Assembly: GCA_031255695.1 (NCBI GenBank)
Contig: JAIRSA010000074.1
Location: 1 to 11,226 of the forward strand
Length of the DNA stretch: 11,226 nucleotides
DNA from: Eubacteriales Family XIII. Incertae Sedis bacterium
GTDB taxonomy: Bacteria; Bacillota; Clostridia; Peptostreptococcales; Anaerovoracaceae
Reading direction: 5' to 3'
Shown here piece after piece: positions 1 through 7,637 of this stretch; the first letter of the stretch is position 1, and every line of letters starts with the position of its first letter. A program made the position numbers and the translations under genes. The notes below the pieces were generated by a model. That model made no database searches. It was not told the DNA's origin and saw only the letters and a list, made by a program, of their open reading frames with translations.

Positions 1-3000
1 TCGCCCGTGTACTCGCCCGTCTCCGGGTCCTGCACCAGCTTCCGGAGGTCGTCTATCGGGTCCGTCACCACCACCGACGGCCCTGTCGCCTCCGCCGGGT
101 TCTTCCCGTTCACCAGCACCCTGGCCCTGTTCACCAGCGCGCCCGGGCCCGCCCCCGTCAGCCTCGCGTCTATCTCGACCACTATCGCTCTGCCGGCGTA
201 CGCCGCGAAGCCGCCGCCGCTTGGGCTTATCGCGAACTTCGCCGTGTTCGTCGCGGCGTCGTACGACGCCGTGCCGGCCACCGCCGCGCCGCCCTGCACC
301 CTGGCCCTTATGCTGACCGCAGGGGTACTGGCGAGCCTCATGCCCGCCGGCATCGCGTCATGCACCTCTATCGACGCCATGCTCGTCGTGTCCTCCGGCA
401 TCGTGAACATGATCCTGTAATCCAGCTCCGCGTTCCTATCATCTATATATAGCGTCTCGCCTGTATAGCCGCCTGCGTATTCGCTATATACGTCTTTCGT
501 AAGATCATCCACCTTGTCGGTCAGCACCACAACCGGCCCATCAACCTCAATGGAAGGCTCCTCGGGCGCCTGCCCCGGCAATGTGGGCGACGCAGTGTCA
601 TTGACAAGCAGCCTCGCCTTGTTCATGATGGCTCCCGCCGGAGCGGCAGGCTTTATCAATGTCGGTATAACGATAGAAACCGTTGCGCCCTGCAAAGATT
701 CCCAATCCGTGCCTGAACCGAATGCAATGTTCAGGACACCGCCGCCTACAGCTGGATATTTGACAGAAACTGCGCCATTTATATAGATCGGCGCTCCGCC
801 CACGGCAGCCGCTGTCATGGTGACTCCATATGGCGACTTCAATGCAAGGGATGCCGGCAGCAGATCCTGGATATCTAGAGTACTATAGCTCCTTAAATCA
901 GAAGGCAGCTTGAACCGTATCCTATAAGTCAGCTCCTGGTCCCTATCGTTCACATATATCCGGCTGCTGTAAGCCTTTGCCACATCATCCCAGACCTCTT
1001 TTACCAGGCCGCCCGGGGCTAAAGCCTGCAATACCTCAAGCTCGCCGTCCGTGTAGCTTATGCTGTAATTGCCCGATGCGTAGCCGCTTGCCTTGACAGG
1101 GAATTTCCCCGGCGTACCTAAAACAAAGCCAGGGACCGCTATAATGCCTGCCCCAGAAAGGGCACTCGGGCCCTCCCCGCCTACAAATCCGTTGTATGTC
1201 AGCGTCCATGCCGCATTGGTCGGAATGCCGTCATATAGATTCACCGTCGCGCTCGGAGCTATAACCTCCAAGGCCGCCTTCGTAATCCGCACATATGACG
1301 ACGTGACATAGGGGAGATAGCCATCCACGCTGAACCTCACCCAGACTACGTACTTTTTGTCGGCGGCAGCGTTGTTCACATTCTTATATGCCGGGTTCAC
1401 GCTCCCCCAGGCGCCCGCGTCTTCGCGGAATTCGATCGACATCGGCGTCGTGCCGGTGCCTACGGCGGTGATGCTATGCGCACGCGCGTCGTATATGCCG
1501 TCGTACGGCGTCACGCGCACCCAGCCCTCCGGCACTGTTTCCTTGGGCCGGTACAGTGCCCCATATGTCATGTTCCTGGTTACCTGTACGGTGGGGTCAA
1601 ATTCTGGCGACCATCCCAGGAATATATGCGAGCTGTCAGGCGTCACGGCCGGCGGCGTCACCCCGGCTTCCGCTAGTGTGTACCCAGGCGCCACCGAATA
1701 GCGCGTTGTCCCCAGCGCGGTCCCGTATTCGCCCACGAGGAACTCCACGGTATACATGATGGCGGGTGCCCAGACGGCATACAGATGATCCGCGTTCAGG
1801 CTTCCATAAAGATACTCATCGCGCGGCGCATATTCTACCCCTCCGCTTGGTGTCGTGCTCCATCCCAAGAATCTGTAATACGCACGCGCTTCACTGAATA
1901 TCTCCTCGTCGGGCAGCTGGATGCGGCGGTTTTTCGCCGTGGGCTGCACCACGATCTCTTCGCTGCTCTCGCCAGGCCTTACATAGTTCGCATGGTAATT
2001 CATCTGGCCAAGCTGGCCGGCTAGCACTGCGCGTGGATAGAGGTGTATATCCTCCTCCCCTATGGTCACGACGTTATTTCGATAATAGACTACGCTTACT
2101 TCGCTAGTCTCCCATCCAACAAAAGTCAGTGGCCTACTCCCCGACGAAAATGTAAGGTTGCCTTCGTTTCCATGCACACGCGCCTCCGCGCCTGTCTCAT
2201 AGTCAATAGGGTCGATCGGTTCGTCGCCGCTATTGTGGATCAAGCCGGCAGGCGTATTGTTGGGGTGGTAGATGACATTGTAGCTGGGGGCATCCCAGTC
2301 CGCATGCAGATTTATGTCGGCAGTTATCGGCGTGCTGAACGAGAACCAATGCGCTAGGCCAGGACCCACGTAGATTTTCCATCCTATGAATTCACCTTTT
2401 CTATAATCTACTCCTGGCTGATACGCCAATTCCGCCGGATTTACATACTCGTTGTAGCCCTTGTATAGGACTGCCACCGGCGTGCTGTCGGTGCCCATGC
2501 TGTCATACTGCCTGACCACAAACTGCTTGGAGGTCCATTTTGCGTACAAAGTCAACGCTTCGGTACCCATCAGATCGCCTGGGGCATATGGTCTATAATA
2601 GTCCGCGTCATAGTACCATCCGGCAAAGCTGTATTCAATTCCATACTCCAATTTTGTGGGGTTAGTTTTTGGAATATATTTTTCTAAATTATCTCCAAAC
2701 TTCACGGAGCTATAATTCAGGCCCGGCTCGGTATTTAATACGGCTGGGCTGCCGCCCACAGTATTAAACGTAATGGGGTTCCTTACTCTATTATAGAAGA
2801 GATACAGATTCATGCCGCTTCGTTTTTGAAGCTCCTTAACATTGTACAGCACATATACCCCGGCATTGTCTTTATAAAGAACTTCCCCATTAGGCAATGA
2901 CCCTTCAATGTCTTTGTGCATGACAGTCCTATTAGCATCAGTCCATATGCTATCATACAGGGCCGCATCCTCTATGTACCGGGCAGACGGATCTGCACCA

Positions 3001-5141
3001 GGCGAAGAGATTATCGAAGGCAGCGGTTCGCCAACTCCATTGTCCAGGGACTCCACCATATAATGTAAGTTCACCCTTATCTTACCGTTCTCCCAGAGCG
3101 TCCAAACAGCCAGCTCCGACCCGCCGTCTGTCGGGATCAGGTCAGCCGTGAACGTCAGGCGCACAGTGCTGAATAGCGCTGTAGTATGCTTAGCCTTGAA
3201 AGCCGTCGCAGAATACGCGTTTCCGCCATTTTTGACCACATTGCTCAGGCTGGGCCATCTGTCGCTTATGTCTTCCTCGTATTTGGCGGTAAACGAATAG
3301 GGCGCGATGCTGCTAGCCTTGATCTGGCTGACCAGCTGCGCATTGCTCGTGCCGGCACTGGCGGGGTTCCCGATGTTGTTTGTCCAGCCATAAACATTGC
3401 CGCCCACAGTCATAGAGTATCGATCTTTTGCGGTGTTATATTCTACAGTTCCTGCTGAATCGTTGCCAATGTAGAAGTACACTGTATATGTTTTCTTTTT
3501 GAAGTAGACATTGATGACCGTGGTGCCGTTTCCCAGTATGGTTTCACTGGTTGCGAAGTAGTCGCCTCGGGTATATATCGAGTATAATGGGTATAGCGCA
3601 CTTCTATTTTCTATAATCGTATCGATCCCCATGCTGCTGATCGGTGTGTCGGAAAGCGCCGACCCAGTAATCATGGTCTGGAATTCGAAATTCGGCTGGA
3701 GCCGCTCTAAAGATCCGTCAGGCGCCCGCAACAATGGATCTCCGGGGATGTTTGCCTTTTCCTTCCAGAATACGATTTCGTATTTGGCAGGCAGCGGCGT
3801 CCACACTGCATAGAGGACGGTGTCCTCCGTGATGGGCGTATTCCCAAAGCGGAACTCTGCGCCGCCTATTGTGGTGGACCACTGCTTGAATGCATATCCT
3901 ACCCTGCTCGGATCGTCCGGCTTGGCGGCGCGCCCCCCGTTCGGCACGGTCTGGAACGGGACTTGGCTGCCTTCGGAGAAGAAGAACACATAACGCATGT
4001 TCTCGATGGTCACGCCTTTTACGTAGATATCACCGTTCACCCGCTCCACGCCTGGGAAAAACTCCCTCAGCTCATCGCCATCCTCGTCGAGCAGCGCCCA
4101 GTGATCGAAGTACTCGCCGACTGGCGCACGGAACTGCCCCATCTCCGCAGGGGTCAGCGCCGCCAATGTCTGGCCCGGCATAACGTGCTTGGTCAAAAAG
4201 ACTTGATCGAAGCCATTGTAGAAACTTACAAGGAAATAGTCGCGATACCTCGCATGTAGCTCAATATCGCCTTCTATAGCAGTGTTCTCAAAATCAAACT
4301 GTTCAAAACTGCCTTCGAGGAACCAGCCTTCGAACGCCACCATCGTAGCAGATGCCGGGAGATCTACAGGACCGGGATCTTCCGCAAGTCCGCCCATGGT
4401 CACTATCTGCGCAGCCGGGCCCGATATGCCGTCCGGCACGATAAACTCAACAATAAAGCCCGCGCTCTGCGGCGCGAACTCTATAGCCTCTTCTGAGGTC
4501 AGGCCTGCTTCCGTAGTTATGGCAGGTTCTGTCGAAACCGCAGGCTCCGTCGTTACGGCAGGCTCCGTCGAGACCGCAGGCTCCGTCGTTATGGCAGGCT
4601 CTGTCGAGACCGCAGGCTCCGTCGTTACGGCCGGCTCCGTGGATACGCCGGGCCGGCTAGGTGCGCCCGCAGGCCCTCCCGGGCTTCCGCCCGGCTCTCC
4701 CTGGCTGCCGCCTTCCGGCGCGCCCGGCTCCGTTGTGCCTGCTCCGCCCTCCGCTGGGCTGCCCTCTATGGGATCCGCCAGTATCGGCCCGCCGCCCTCC
4801 GGCGCCCGCGATAGGCCTTGCTCCCCTAGGATGCCCGATTCCTCGGCCTCAGGCCCTTCGCCTTCCGCTCCGGGGCTGATAATGCGTCTGCCCGTCACTC
4901 CCGGAAGCTCGCCTACATTGCCATCCTTGTCCGTAAACTTTATGGTCGGCGCAGGGGCGCCTTCTGCGGCAAGCCCGCCTGTATCGCCCTGATCGCCGTT
5001 CTCTGTACCCTCTGCGCCCTCGGTTTGCACCAGGGGCTGACTCAACGCGTCAGCTGAGAAAACATACGTCGGCGCCATCGTCGTAAACAGCATCGCCACC
5101 GATAGCAGGAATGCCAGCGCCTTCTGTGAACTGCGGTTCAT
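1..5141 (-). CDS. Giant secreted multi-repeat surface protein (3' end outside window)
   Basis: The frame is open from ATG at 5141-5139 to the left edge (1713 codons, no stop), and I checked frame continuity at several points. AAAGGAGAA at 5156-5148 sits 6-8 nt before the ATG. Residues 1-30 form a signal peptide (MNRSSQKALAF, hydrophobic core, probable cleavage after FSA). Residues ~33-222 are a Gly/Pro/Glu/Thr-rich stalk. Residues ~223-1209 hold beta repeats with at least eight Trp motifs (EGWF, HWAL, QWST, AGWYY, IGWK, VGWE, LGWST, LGWSP), most followed by LYAxW-like ends, as in InlB B-repeat/Listeria-Bacteroides repeats. Residues ~1210-1370 resemble MBG domains (YDGIYDARAHSITAVG; NYSISYTDGELEV). 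From ~1372 come D2-type fimbrial isopeptide repeats: two complete and a third cut by the edge. Each complete one has an early Lys (VKEV, TKDV), a middle Asp (DIQD, EVHD) and a late Asn (NKARLLVN, NRARVLVN). Inferred role: a cell-surface or adhesive stalk. The anchor (LPXTG, SLH or other) is not visible. Confidence 0.9.
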   Translation of the reverse strand, partial: MNRSSQKALAFLLSVAMLFTTMAPTYVFSADALSQPLVQTEGAEGTENGDQGDTGGLAAEGAPAPTIKFTDKDGNVGELPGVTGRRIISPGAEGEGPEAEESGILGEQGLSRAPEGGGPILADPIEGSPAEGGAGTTEPGAPEGGSQGEPGGSPGGPAGAPSRPGVSTEPAVTTEPAVSTEPAITTEPAVSTEPAVTTEPAVSTEPAITTEAGLTSEEAIEFAPQSAGFIVEFIVPDGISGPAAQIVTMGGLAEDPGPVDLPASATMVAFEGWFLEGSFEQFDFENTAIEGDIELHARYRDYFLVSFYNGFDQVFLTKHVMPGQTLAALTPAEMGQFRAPVGEYFDHWALLDEDGDELREFFPGVERVNGDIYVKGVTIENMRYVFFFSEGSQVPFQTVPNGGRAAKPDDPSRVGYAFKQWSTTIGGAEFRFGNTPITEDTVLYAVWTPLPAKYEIVFWKEKANIPGDPLLRAPDGSLERLQPNFEFQTMITGSALSDTPISSMGIDTIIENRSALYPLYSIYTRGDYFATSETILGNGTTVINVYFKKKTYTVYFYIGNDSAGTVEYNTAKDRYSMTVGGNVYGWTNNIGNPASAGTSNAQLVSQIKASSIAPYSFTAKYEEDISDRWPSLSNVVKNGGNAYSATAFKAKHTTALFSTVRLTFTADLIPTDGGSELAVWTLWENGKIRVNLHYMVESLDNGVGEPLPSIISSPGADPSARYIEDAALYDSIWTDANRTVMHKDIEGSLPNGEVLYKDNAGVYVLYNVKELQKRSGMNLYLFYNRVRNPITFNTVGGSPAVLNTEPGLNYSSVKFGDNLEKYIPKTNPTKLEYGIEYSFAGWYYDADYYRPYAPGDLMGTEALTLYAKWTSKQFVVRQYDSMGTDSTPVAVLYKGYNEYVNPAELAYQPGVDYRKGEFIGWKIYVGPGLAHWFSFSTPITADINLHADWDAPSYNVIYHPNNTPAGLIHNSGDEPIDPIDYETGAEARVHGNEGNLTFSSGSRPLTFVGWETSEVSVVYYRNNVVTIGEEDIHLYPRAVLAGQLGQMNYHANYVRPGESSEEIVVQPTAKNRRIQLPDEEIFSEARAYYRFLGWSTTPSGGVEYAPRDEYLYGSLNADHLYAVWAPAIMYTVEFLVGEYGTALGTTRYSVAPGYTLAEAGVTPPAVTPDSSHIFLGWSPEFDPTVQVTRNMTYGALYRPKETVPEGWVRVTPYDGIYDARAHSITAVGTGTTPMSIEFREDAGAWGSVNPAYKNVNNAAADKKYVVWVRFSVDGYLPYVTSSYVRITKAALEVIAPSATVNLYDGIPTNAAWTLTYNGFVGGEGPSALSGAGIIAVPGFVLGTPGKFPVKASGYASGNYSISYTDGELEVLQALAPGGLVKEVWDDVAKAYSSRIYVNDRDQELTYRIRFKLPSDLRSYSTLDIQDLLPASLALKSPYGVTMTAAAVGGAPIYINGAVSVKYPAVGGGVLNIAFGSGTDWESLQGATVSIVIPTLIKPAAPAGAIMNKARLLVNDTASPTLPGQAPEEPSIEVDGPVVVLTDKVDDLTKDVYSEYAGGYTGETLYIDDRNAELDYRIMFTMPEDTTSMASIEVHDAMPAGMRLASTPAVSIRARVQGGAAVAGTASYDAATNTAKFAISPSGGGFAAYAGRAIVVEIDARLTGAGPGALVNRARVLVNGKNPAEATGPSVVVTDPIDDLRKLVQDPETGEYTG
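4510..4653 (-). repeat. Eight 18-bp tandem units coding (T/S)TEPAV-type hexapeptides
   Basis: Eight consecutive 18-bp units, plus-strand consensus tccgtcgttacggcaggc, lie inside the stalk of the surface protein (residues ~164-211). The middle six are nearly identical. Units alternate between PAV/ITTE and PAVSTE, which gives a 36-bp higher-order period and a hint of 72 bp through the Val/Ile alternation. The unit is a multiple of three, so copy-number change by slippage would lengthen or shorten the stalk without a frameshift. Thr/Pro/Glu-rich hexapeptides are typical of extended, possibly O-glycosylated cell-wall-spanning stalks. Confidence 0.93.
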
Positions 5142-5339
5142 CTGCGGTTCTCCTTTCGTCAATGCCCAGTTAAAGTCAATCATTCTAATCTATACATTAT
5201 GAAAGCAATGAAAGCAGTAAAGCGTTCGCTTCTCTTGCTGTGTTCAAAATCACTCGCCGAAGCAGTGCGGCCAGGCAGCCTTTTCAGTTCGCTGGATGCC
5301 AAAGGTAGGCCTCTCCAAAAAATGGAGAATCCCGCTTGC
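5142..5339 (-). promoter_or_regulatory. ~200-nt structured 5' leader of the surface protein gene
   Basis: Between the candidate promoter and the start codon the minus-strand transcript can form three local hairpins. One is TCTCCA/TGGAGA with a 5-nt loop (5328-5312). One is a GGC-AGC/GCT-GCC stem with a bulge (5300-5275). One is CACT-GC-UUCG-GC-G-AGTG, a stem with a stable UUCG loop and one bulged base (5267-5251). The last ~90 nt before the ribosome site are AT-rich and look unstructured. I compared it from memory with c-di-GMP-I and II, glycine, THF, ZTP, fluoride and guanidine riboswitch cores and found no convincing match. It may be an unassigned cis-regulatory RNA or simply a stable leader. 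No U-tract terminator is visible inside it. Confidence 0.35.
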
Positions 5340-5345
5340 GTAAGT

Positions 5346-5374
5346 ATTATACACCATTATATTATTGATTGAAA
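5346..5374 (-). promoter_or_regulatory. Candidate sigma-A-type promoter for the surface protein gene
   Basis: On the minus strand a perfect -10 hexamer TATAAT (5351-5346) lies 17 nt downstream of a weak -35 TTTCAA (5374-5369, 3 of 6 matches to TTGACA). A second TATAAT lies 10 nt upstream (5361-5356) with no good -35 partner. Transcription would start near 5339, about 200 nt before the ATG. The -10 match and AT-rich context support it; the poor -35 suggests an activator or moderate strength. Confidence 0.45.
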
Positions 5375-5851
5375 GGGGGCCTGACAAAAAAAGCGGATAT
5401 AAATCCAACGTGTAAATTGTACGCATGCAGTCGAAATCTTCCCATCGTCCTATAGGTTTGTATTTATCGTTGCAATAGTCAAGTTAAAACTCAATATTTC
5501 AGTCATTTTATCCCATGAGCATGACTAATAAAATAGTTGACCTCGGTAAATTATTTTATTTTGCCCGTTTGCCCGCGCATAAAAGCAGATTTTTTGAATT
5601 TTTTTTAAATTTGTCATTTATAATTGACCAGCGAAATTTGCGTCAATATCAAATTTTTCATGTATTTTTGTGATTTCTTGACTTACAGTGCACATTTTGG
5701 GCGGCATTTCGCAATATTGAATATTTCATTCAATAAATATATAAAATTTCAACACTTTATACTAGGCGATCCGGTGTATTCTACCATTTTGTACTTGAAA
5801 ATCTCACAGCATTTTAATTGGCGGCCTTTTCCGTAATACAGTCAATCCGCA
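5375..5851. other. AT-rich divergent intergenic region without a gene
   Basis: This stretch is clearly more AT-rich than its surroundings, with runs of A and T (for example 5591-5610) that may give curved DNA. No reading frame here has a ribosome site or a plausible protein. On the minus strand TTGACG (5646-5641), an 18-nt spacer and TATAAA (5622-5617) form a possible extra leftward promoter far upstream of the surface protein. On the plus strand TTGACC (5537-5542) and TTGACT (5678-5683) lack good -10 partners. I recognise no RNA gene. Confidence 0.5.
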
Positions 5852-5939
5852 AACCCATGGATGGGCCGCCCCATGCCTGCCTGGCGGCGATCTTGCGATT
5901 TGCGCCGACCGCTTATAAAAAAGCCTGCATGGATGGGTT
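5852..5939. repeat. Inverted- and direct-repeat cluster just upstream of a promoter
   Basis: Nested symmetric elements occur here. AACCCAT (5852-5858) pairs with ATGGGTT (5933-5939). GCCGCC (5865-5870) pairs with GGCGGC (5883-5888). CCATGC (5871-5876) pairs with GCATGG (5927-5932). The 10-mer CATGGATGGG is repeated directly at 5856-5865 and 5928-5937. The cluster ends 17 bp before the -35 box of the rightward promoter, so it could be a paired operator or a folded RNA element from upstream transcription. The pairings are partly exclusive, and no regulator is identified. Confidence 0.4.
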
Positions 5940-5956
5940 AATTTTGGGATTTATGC

Positions 5957-5984
5957 TTGACTAATAGGGGGTGCCTATGATAAT
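5957..5984 (+). promoter_or_regulatory. Candidate sigma-A-type promoter for the DUF6076-like gene
   Basis: TTGACT (5957-5962, 5 of 6) and GATAAT (5979-5984, 5 of 6) are separated by 16 nt. This is the best-matching promoter in the window. The next rightward gene starts at 6412, so the leader would be about 420 nt long. An extra start site inside the AT-rich stretch nearer the gene is possible. Confidence 0.5.
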
Positions 5985-5991
5985 ATAAATC

Positions 5992-6396
5992 AAACTTTTC
6001 TATTGTCTACCGCGTGTATCGGCTGCGGCAAGCTGCTTGGCCGGTGGCGGCCGCGCGGTGTGTGCTACAGCGGAACGCCTTGTATTGCAGGGGCATTGTG
6101 TATTTACAATGGGCGATTTTGCTTATATCGCGGCCATGCTGCCTAGCGGGTTCCCGCTGGCCGCCTGCGCTTGCGCGATGAAAGGCCCGGCTGTGCGAAA
6201 ACCGCCGATTCAAAGTTTTCGGCCGCTTGGGGCCGCTGGAACTGCCATGCCTCCAGTCATGGGTGCCGGCTTCCCGCACAGCCCTAAGCCCAATATCGCA
6301 TATTGGCATTTGGCGTTGCCGCGCTGATTGCCACGCCGATTGCTATATTGAACGCTATATTATATTGATTATTATATTGGATTGCTATATTAATTT
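5992..6396 (+). other. Long leader of the DUF6076-like gene: palindrome and AT-rich repeats
   Basis: No convincing gene lies in these ~400 bases; the frames open on both strands around 6007-6327 lack ribosome sites and recognisable content. From ~6010 to 6330 the sequence is GC-rich. It contains a perfect 7-bp palindrome with a 3-nt centre (CCAATAT-CGC-ATATTGG, 6290-6306). It then turns sharply into AT-rich repeats: GATTGCTATATT occurs at 6338-6349 and 6380-6391, with related GCTATATT at 6354-6361. These lie immediately before the ribosome site and could keep the initiation region unstructured or hold an additional promoter. Confidence 0.5.
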
Positions 6397-6407
6397 AAGG
6401 AGGTGAT
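6397..6407 (+). promoter_or_regulatory. Near-perfect Shine-Dalgarno that decides a TTG start
   Basis: AAGGAGGTGAT matches the whole anti-Shine-Dalgarno of Bacillota 16S rRNA. The longest in-frame start, GTG at 6403, lies inside this element and cannot be the initiator. TTG at 6412 has 8 nt between GGAGG and the codon, the optimal spacing; TTG at 6409 has 5 nt. I therefore place the start at 6412. A very strong SD with a weak TTG codon is common in low-expressed Bacillota genes. Confidence 0.85.
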
Positions 6408-6411
6408 ATTG

Positions 6412-7416
6412 TTGAATGGCAAATCGGTTTTTGAATACAAGGCCTATGTCTCGCCTAGCGGCGGGCCATTGCCCTCAGGGCAGGAGTTCTTCAGGTACAG
6501 GTTCGCCGAAAGCCGCGAGGAGCTGGAAAAGACTGCCGAGTCCCGCGAATCATTCCCATTTGGGGACAGCCTGCTCGATTTCCTCTATTATGACGCGGCG
6601 GGGAACGCCGGGCTCTTCCAGTCCGTCGCCGCCGACATAAAGCTGCTGAAGGAGAGCCAGGACGAGGGCCTTGTCGATGCGATACGGGCCAAGCTGGAGC
6701 AGATCTCCGGGCTCCACATCTATTTTCAGCTGCTGAAGTTTGATTGGTACTGCCGCCTTGACAGGCGCCACGCCACGCGGGACATAAACGCCCTGTTGCC
6801 GCATGATGAGCTCGCGAACCTGCCTGCGGCCATCGCCCAGCGCCAAAAGATCGCTTTCGCCCTCATATCGGAGGTCCTGGCCTTCGATGGCAAGGATGGC
6901 AGCATCCAGGAGAAAATGAAGGGCTACTGCCTGCCCAAGGCCGGCAGGGAGATCCCGCCGTACCCATTCACCCCGCTGCTCACGCGATTTTCGCTGATGG
7001 ACAATGCGGTGTTTGTCCCCGTCCTTGACCGGGCGATGAGTATCTTCGATCTCCTGACTTATTTCTTGCAGCTGAGCGTGGAGCGTGAGCAGGTGTATAA
7101 GCAATGCAAGAGCTGCGGGCGGTATTTCGCGCTGAGCGGCTACAGCACCACTGAGTACTGTGCGCGCGAATACGGGAGCACCGGCAGGACATGCCGCGAA
7201 ATCGGCGCCAGCGTGGCTTTCCAGCGCAAGGTCGAAAGCGAGCCGGCCATTGCCGCGTACCAGAAGGCCTACAAGAAAAAGTTCGCCCATATCCGCTATA
7301 AAAAGATCACTAAGGATGAGTTCTCGGCCTGGTCGGAGATCGCGAGGGACAAGCGCGACAGATGCGTGGCAGGGGAACTGCCGCTTGATGAGTTCAAAGA
7401 CTGGCTGAATCAATAG
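6412..7416 (+). CDS. DUF6076-like protein with C-terminal four-cysteine zinc-ribbon motif
   Basis: The protein has 334 residues from TTG at 6412 and ends with TAG at 7414-7416. There is no signal peptide or clear membrane segment, so it is probably cytoplasmic. The first ~220 residues are mixed alpha/beta and unrecognised. Cys232-x2-Cys235 (CKSCGRYF), Cys250 and Cys261 (GRTCRE) form a likely zinc-binding ribbon recalling CGNR-type zinc fingers. The tail is basic and helical (AYKKKFAHIRYKKITKDEFSAW) and ends in a short acidic segment. This layout matches what I recall of the DUF6076 family of Clostridia, whose function is unknown. Zinc ribbon plus basic helix suggests nucleic-acid binding, which is inference. 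It stands alone, divergent from the surface protein gene and convergent with gatB-aspS, behind its own promoter and long leader. Family assignment is from memory. Confidence 0.8.
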   Translation: MNGKSVFEYKAYVSPSGGPLPSGQEFFRYRFAESREELEKTAESRESFPFGDSLLDFLYYDAAGNAGLFQSVAADIKLLKESQDEGLVDAIRAKLEQISGLHIYFQLLKFDWYCRLDRRHATRDINALLPHDELANLPAAIAQRQKIAFALISEVLAFDGKDGSIQEKMKGYCLPKAGREIPPYPFTPLLTRFSLMDNAVFVPVLDRAMSIFDLLTYFLQLSVEREQVYKQCKSCGRYFALSGYSTTEYCAREYGSTGRTCREIGASVAFQRKVESEPAIAAYQKAYKKKFAHIRYKKITKDEFSAWSEIARDKRDRCVAGELPLDEFKDWLNQ

Positions 7417-7420
7417 GCGC

Positions 7421-7444
7421 GGCGCCGGCGGTCGCGCCGGCGTC
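7421..7444 (+). other. GC-rich hairpin just after the DUF6076-like stop codon
   Basis: CGCCGGCG (7423-7430), a GTCG loop and CGCCGGCG (7435-7442) form an 8-bp stem, extended by one G-U and one G-C pair at the base. It starts 4 nt after the stop codon. No T-run follows, so it is not a standard intrinsic terminator; it may protect the mRNA 3' end or contribute to a tandem termination region. Confidence 0.5.
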
Positions 7445-7487
7445 TGTGCCTGGCTGGCGCATTGTTGGCCGCGCCGGCGTCTGTGCC
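7433..7487. repeat. Direct repeat pair, 18-bp identical core, 37-bp period
   Basis: CGCGCCGGCGTCTGTGCC occurs at 7433-7450 and 7470-7487. Similarity extends 9 more bases with two mismatches (TGGCTGGCG against CAGCTGGCG). The first copy overlaps the right arm of the preceding hairpin. It lies in the noncoding convergent spacer and probably arose by local duplication. Confidence 0.8.
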
Positions 7488-7533
7488 CAGCTGGCGGCCA
7501 TGCGCGTCGGGGCGACTGGCCGGCGATGCCGCT

Positions 7534-7621
7534 GGCCGTGCGCAGCCTGGCGGCATTGGCGGCCTGTGCCGGCGGCCGTACGCAGTCTGTCGGCATTTGC
7601 GGCCTGTGCCGGCGGCCGTGC
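7534..7621. repeat. Two 40-bp tandem repeats plus a partial third
   Basis: Units at 7534-7573 and 7574-7613 match at 36 of 40 positions; the third begins at 7614 and fades after 8 bases. The shared core is GCGGCCTGTGCCGGCGGCC. It lies in the very GC-rich spacer between the convergent genes. I see no coding potential with a ribosome site across it and no spacer-repeat structure of a CRISPR array. Confidence 0.85.
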
Positions 7622-7637
7622 CCGGCCGGCGGCGCCT

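Noticed and set aside
4510..4653. CRISPR array
   Set aside because: Units are contiguous 18-mers without spacers and preserve the reading frame of the surface protein.
5142..5339. c-di-GMP, glycine, THF or ZTP riboswitch
   Set aside because: Isolated words resemble these classes, but the conserved core and its order are missing.
5624..5836. 70-codon frame in the AT-rich intergenic region
   Set aside because: TTG start without ribosome site; composition is that of translated AT-rich DNA.
5840..5950. tRNA gene
   Set aside because: Stems are present but there is no T-loop (GTTCRA) motif or cloverleaf geometry.
6037..6327. 96-codon plus-strand frame and a 100-codon minus-strand frame over the same leader region
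   Set aside because: Starts lack ribosome sites, the products are low-information, and each is the mirror of the other in GC-rich DNA.
6550..7596. 348-codon minus-strand frame opposite the DUF6076-like gene
   Set aside because: Antisense shadow: no ribosome site, no recognisable domain, while the plus strand has a perfect SD and family-like motifs.
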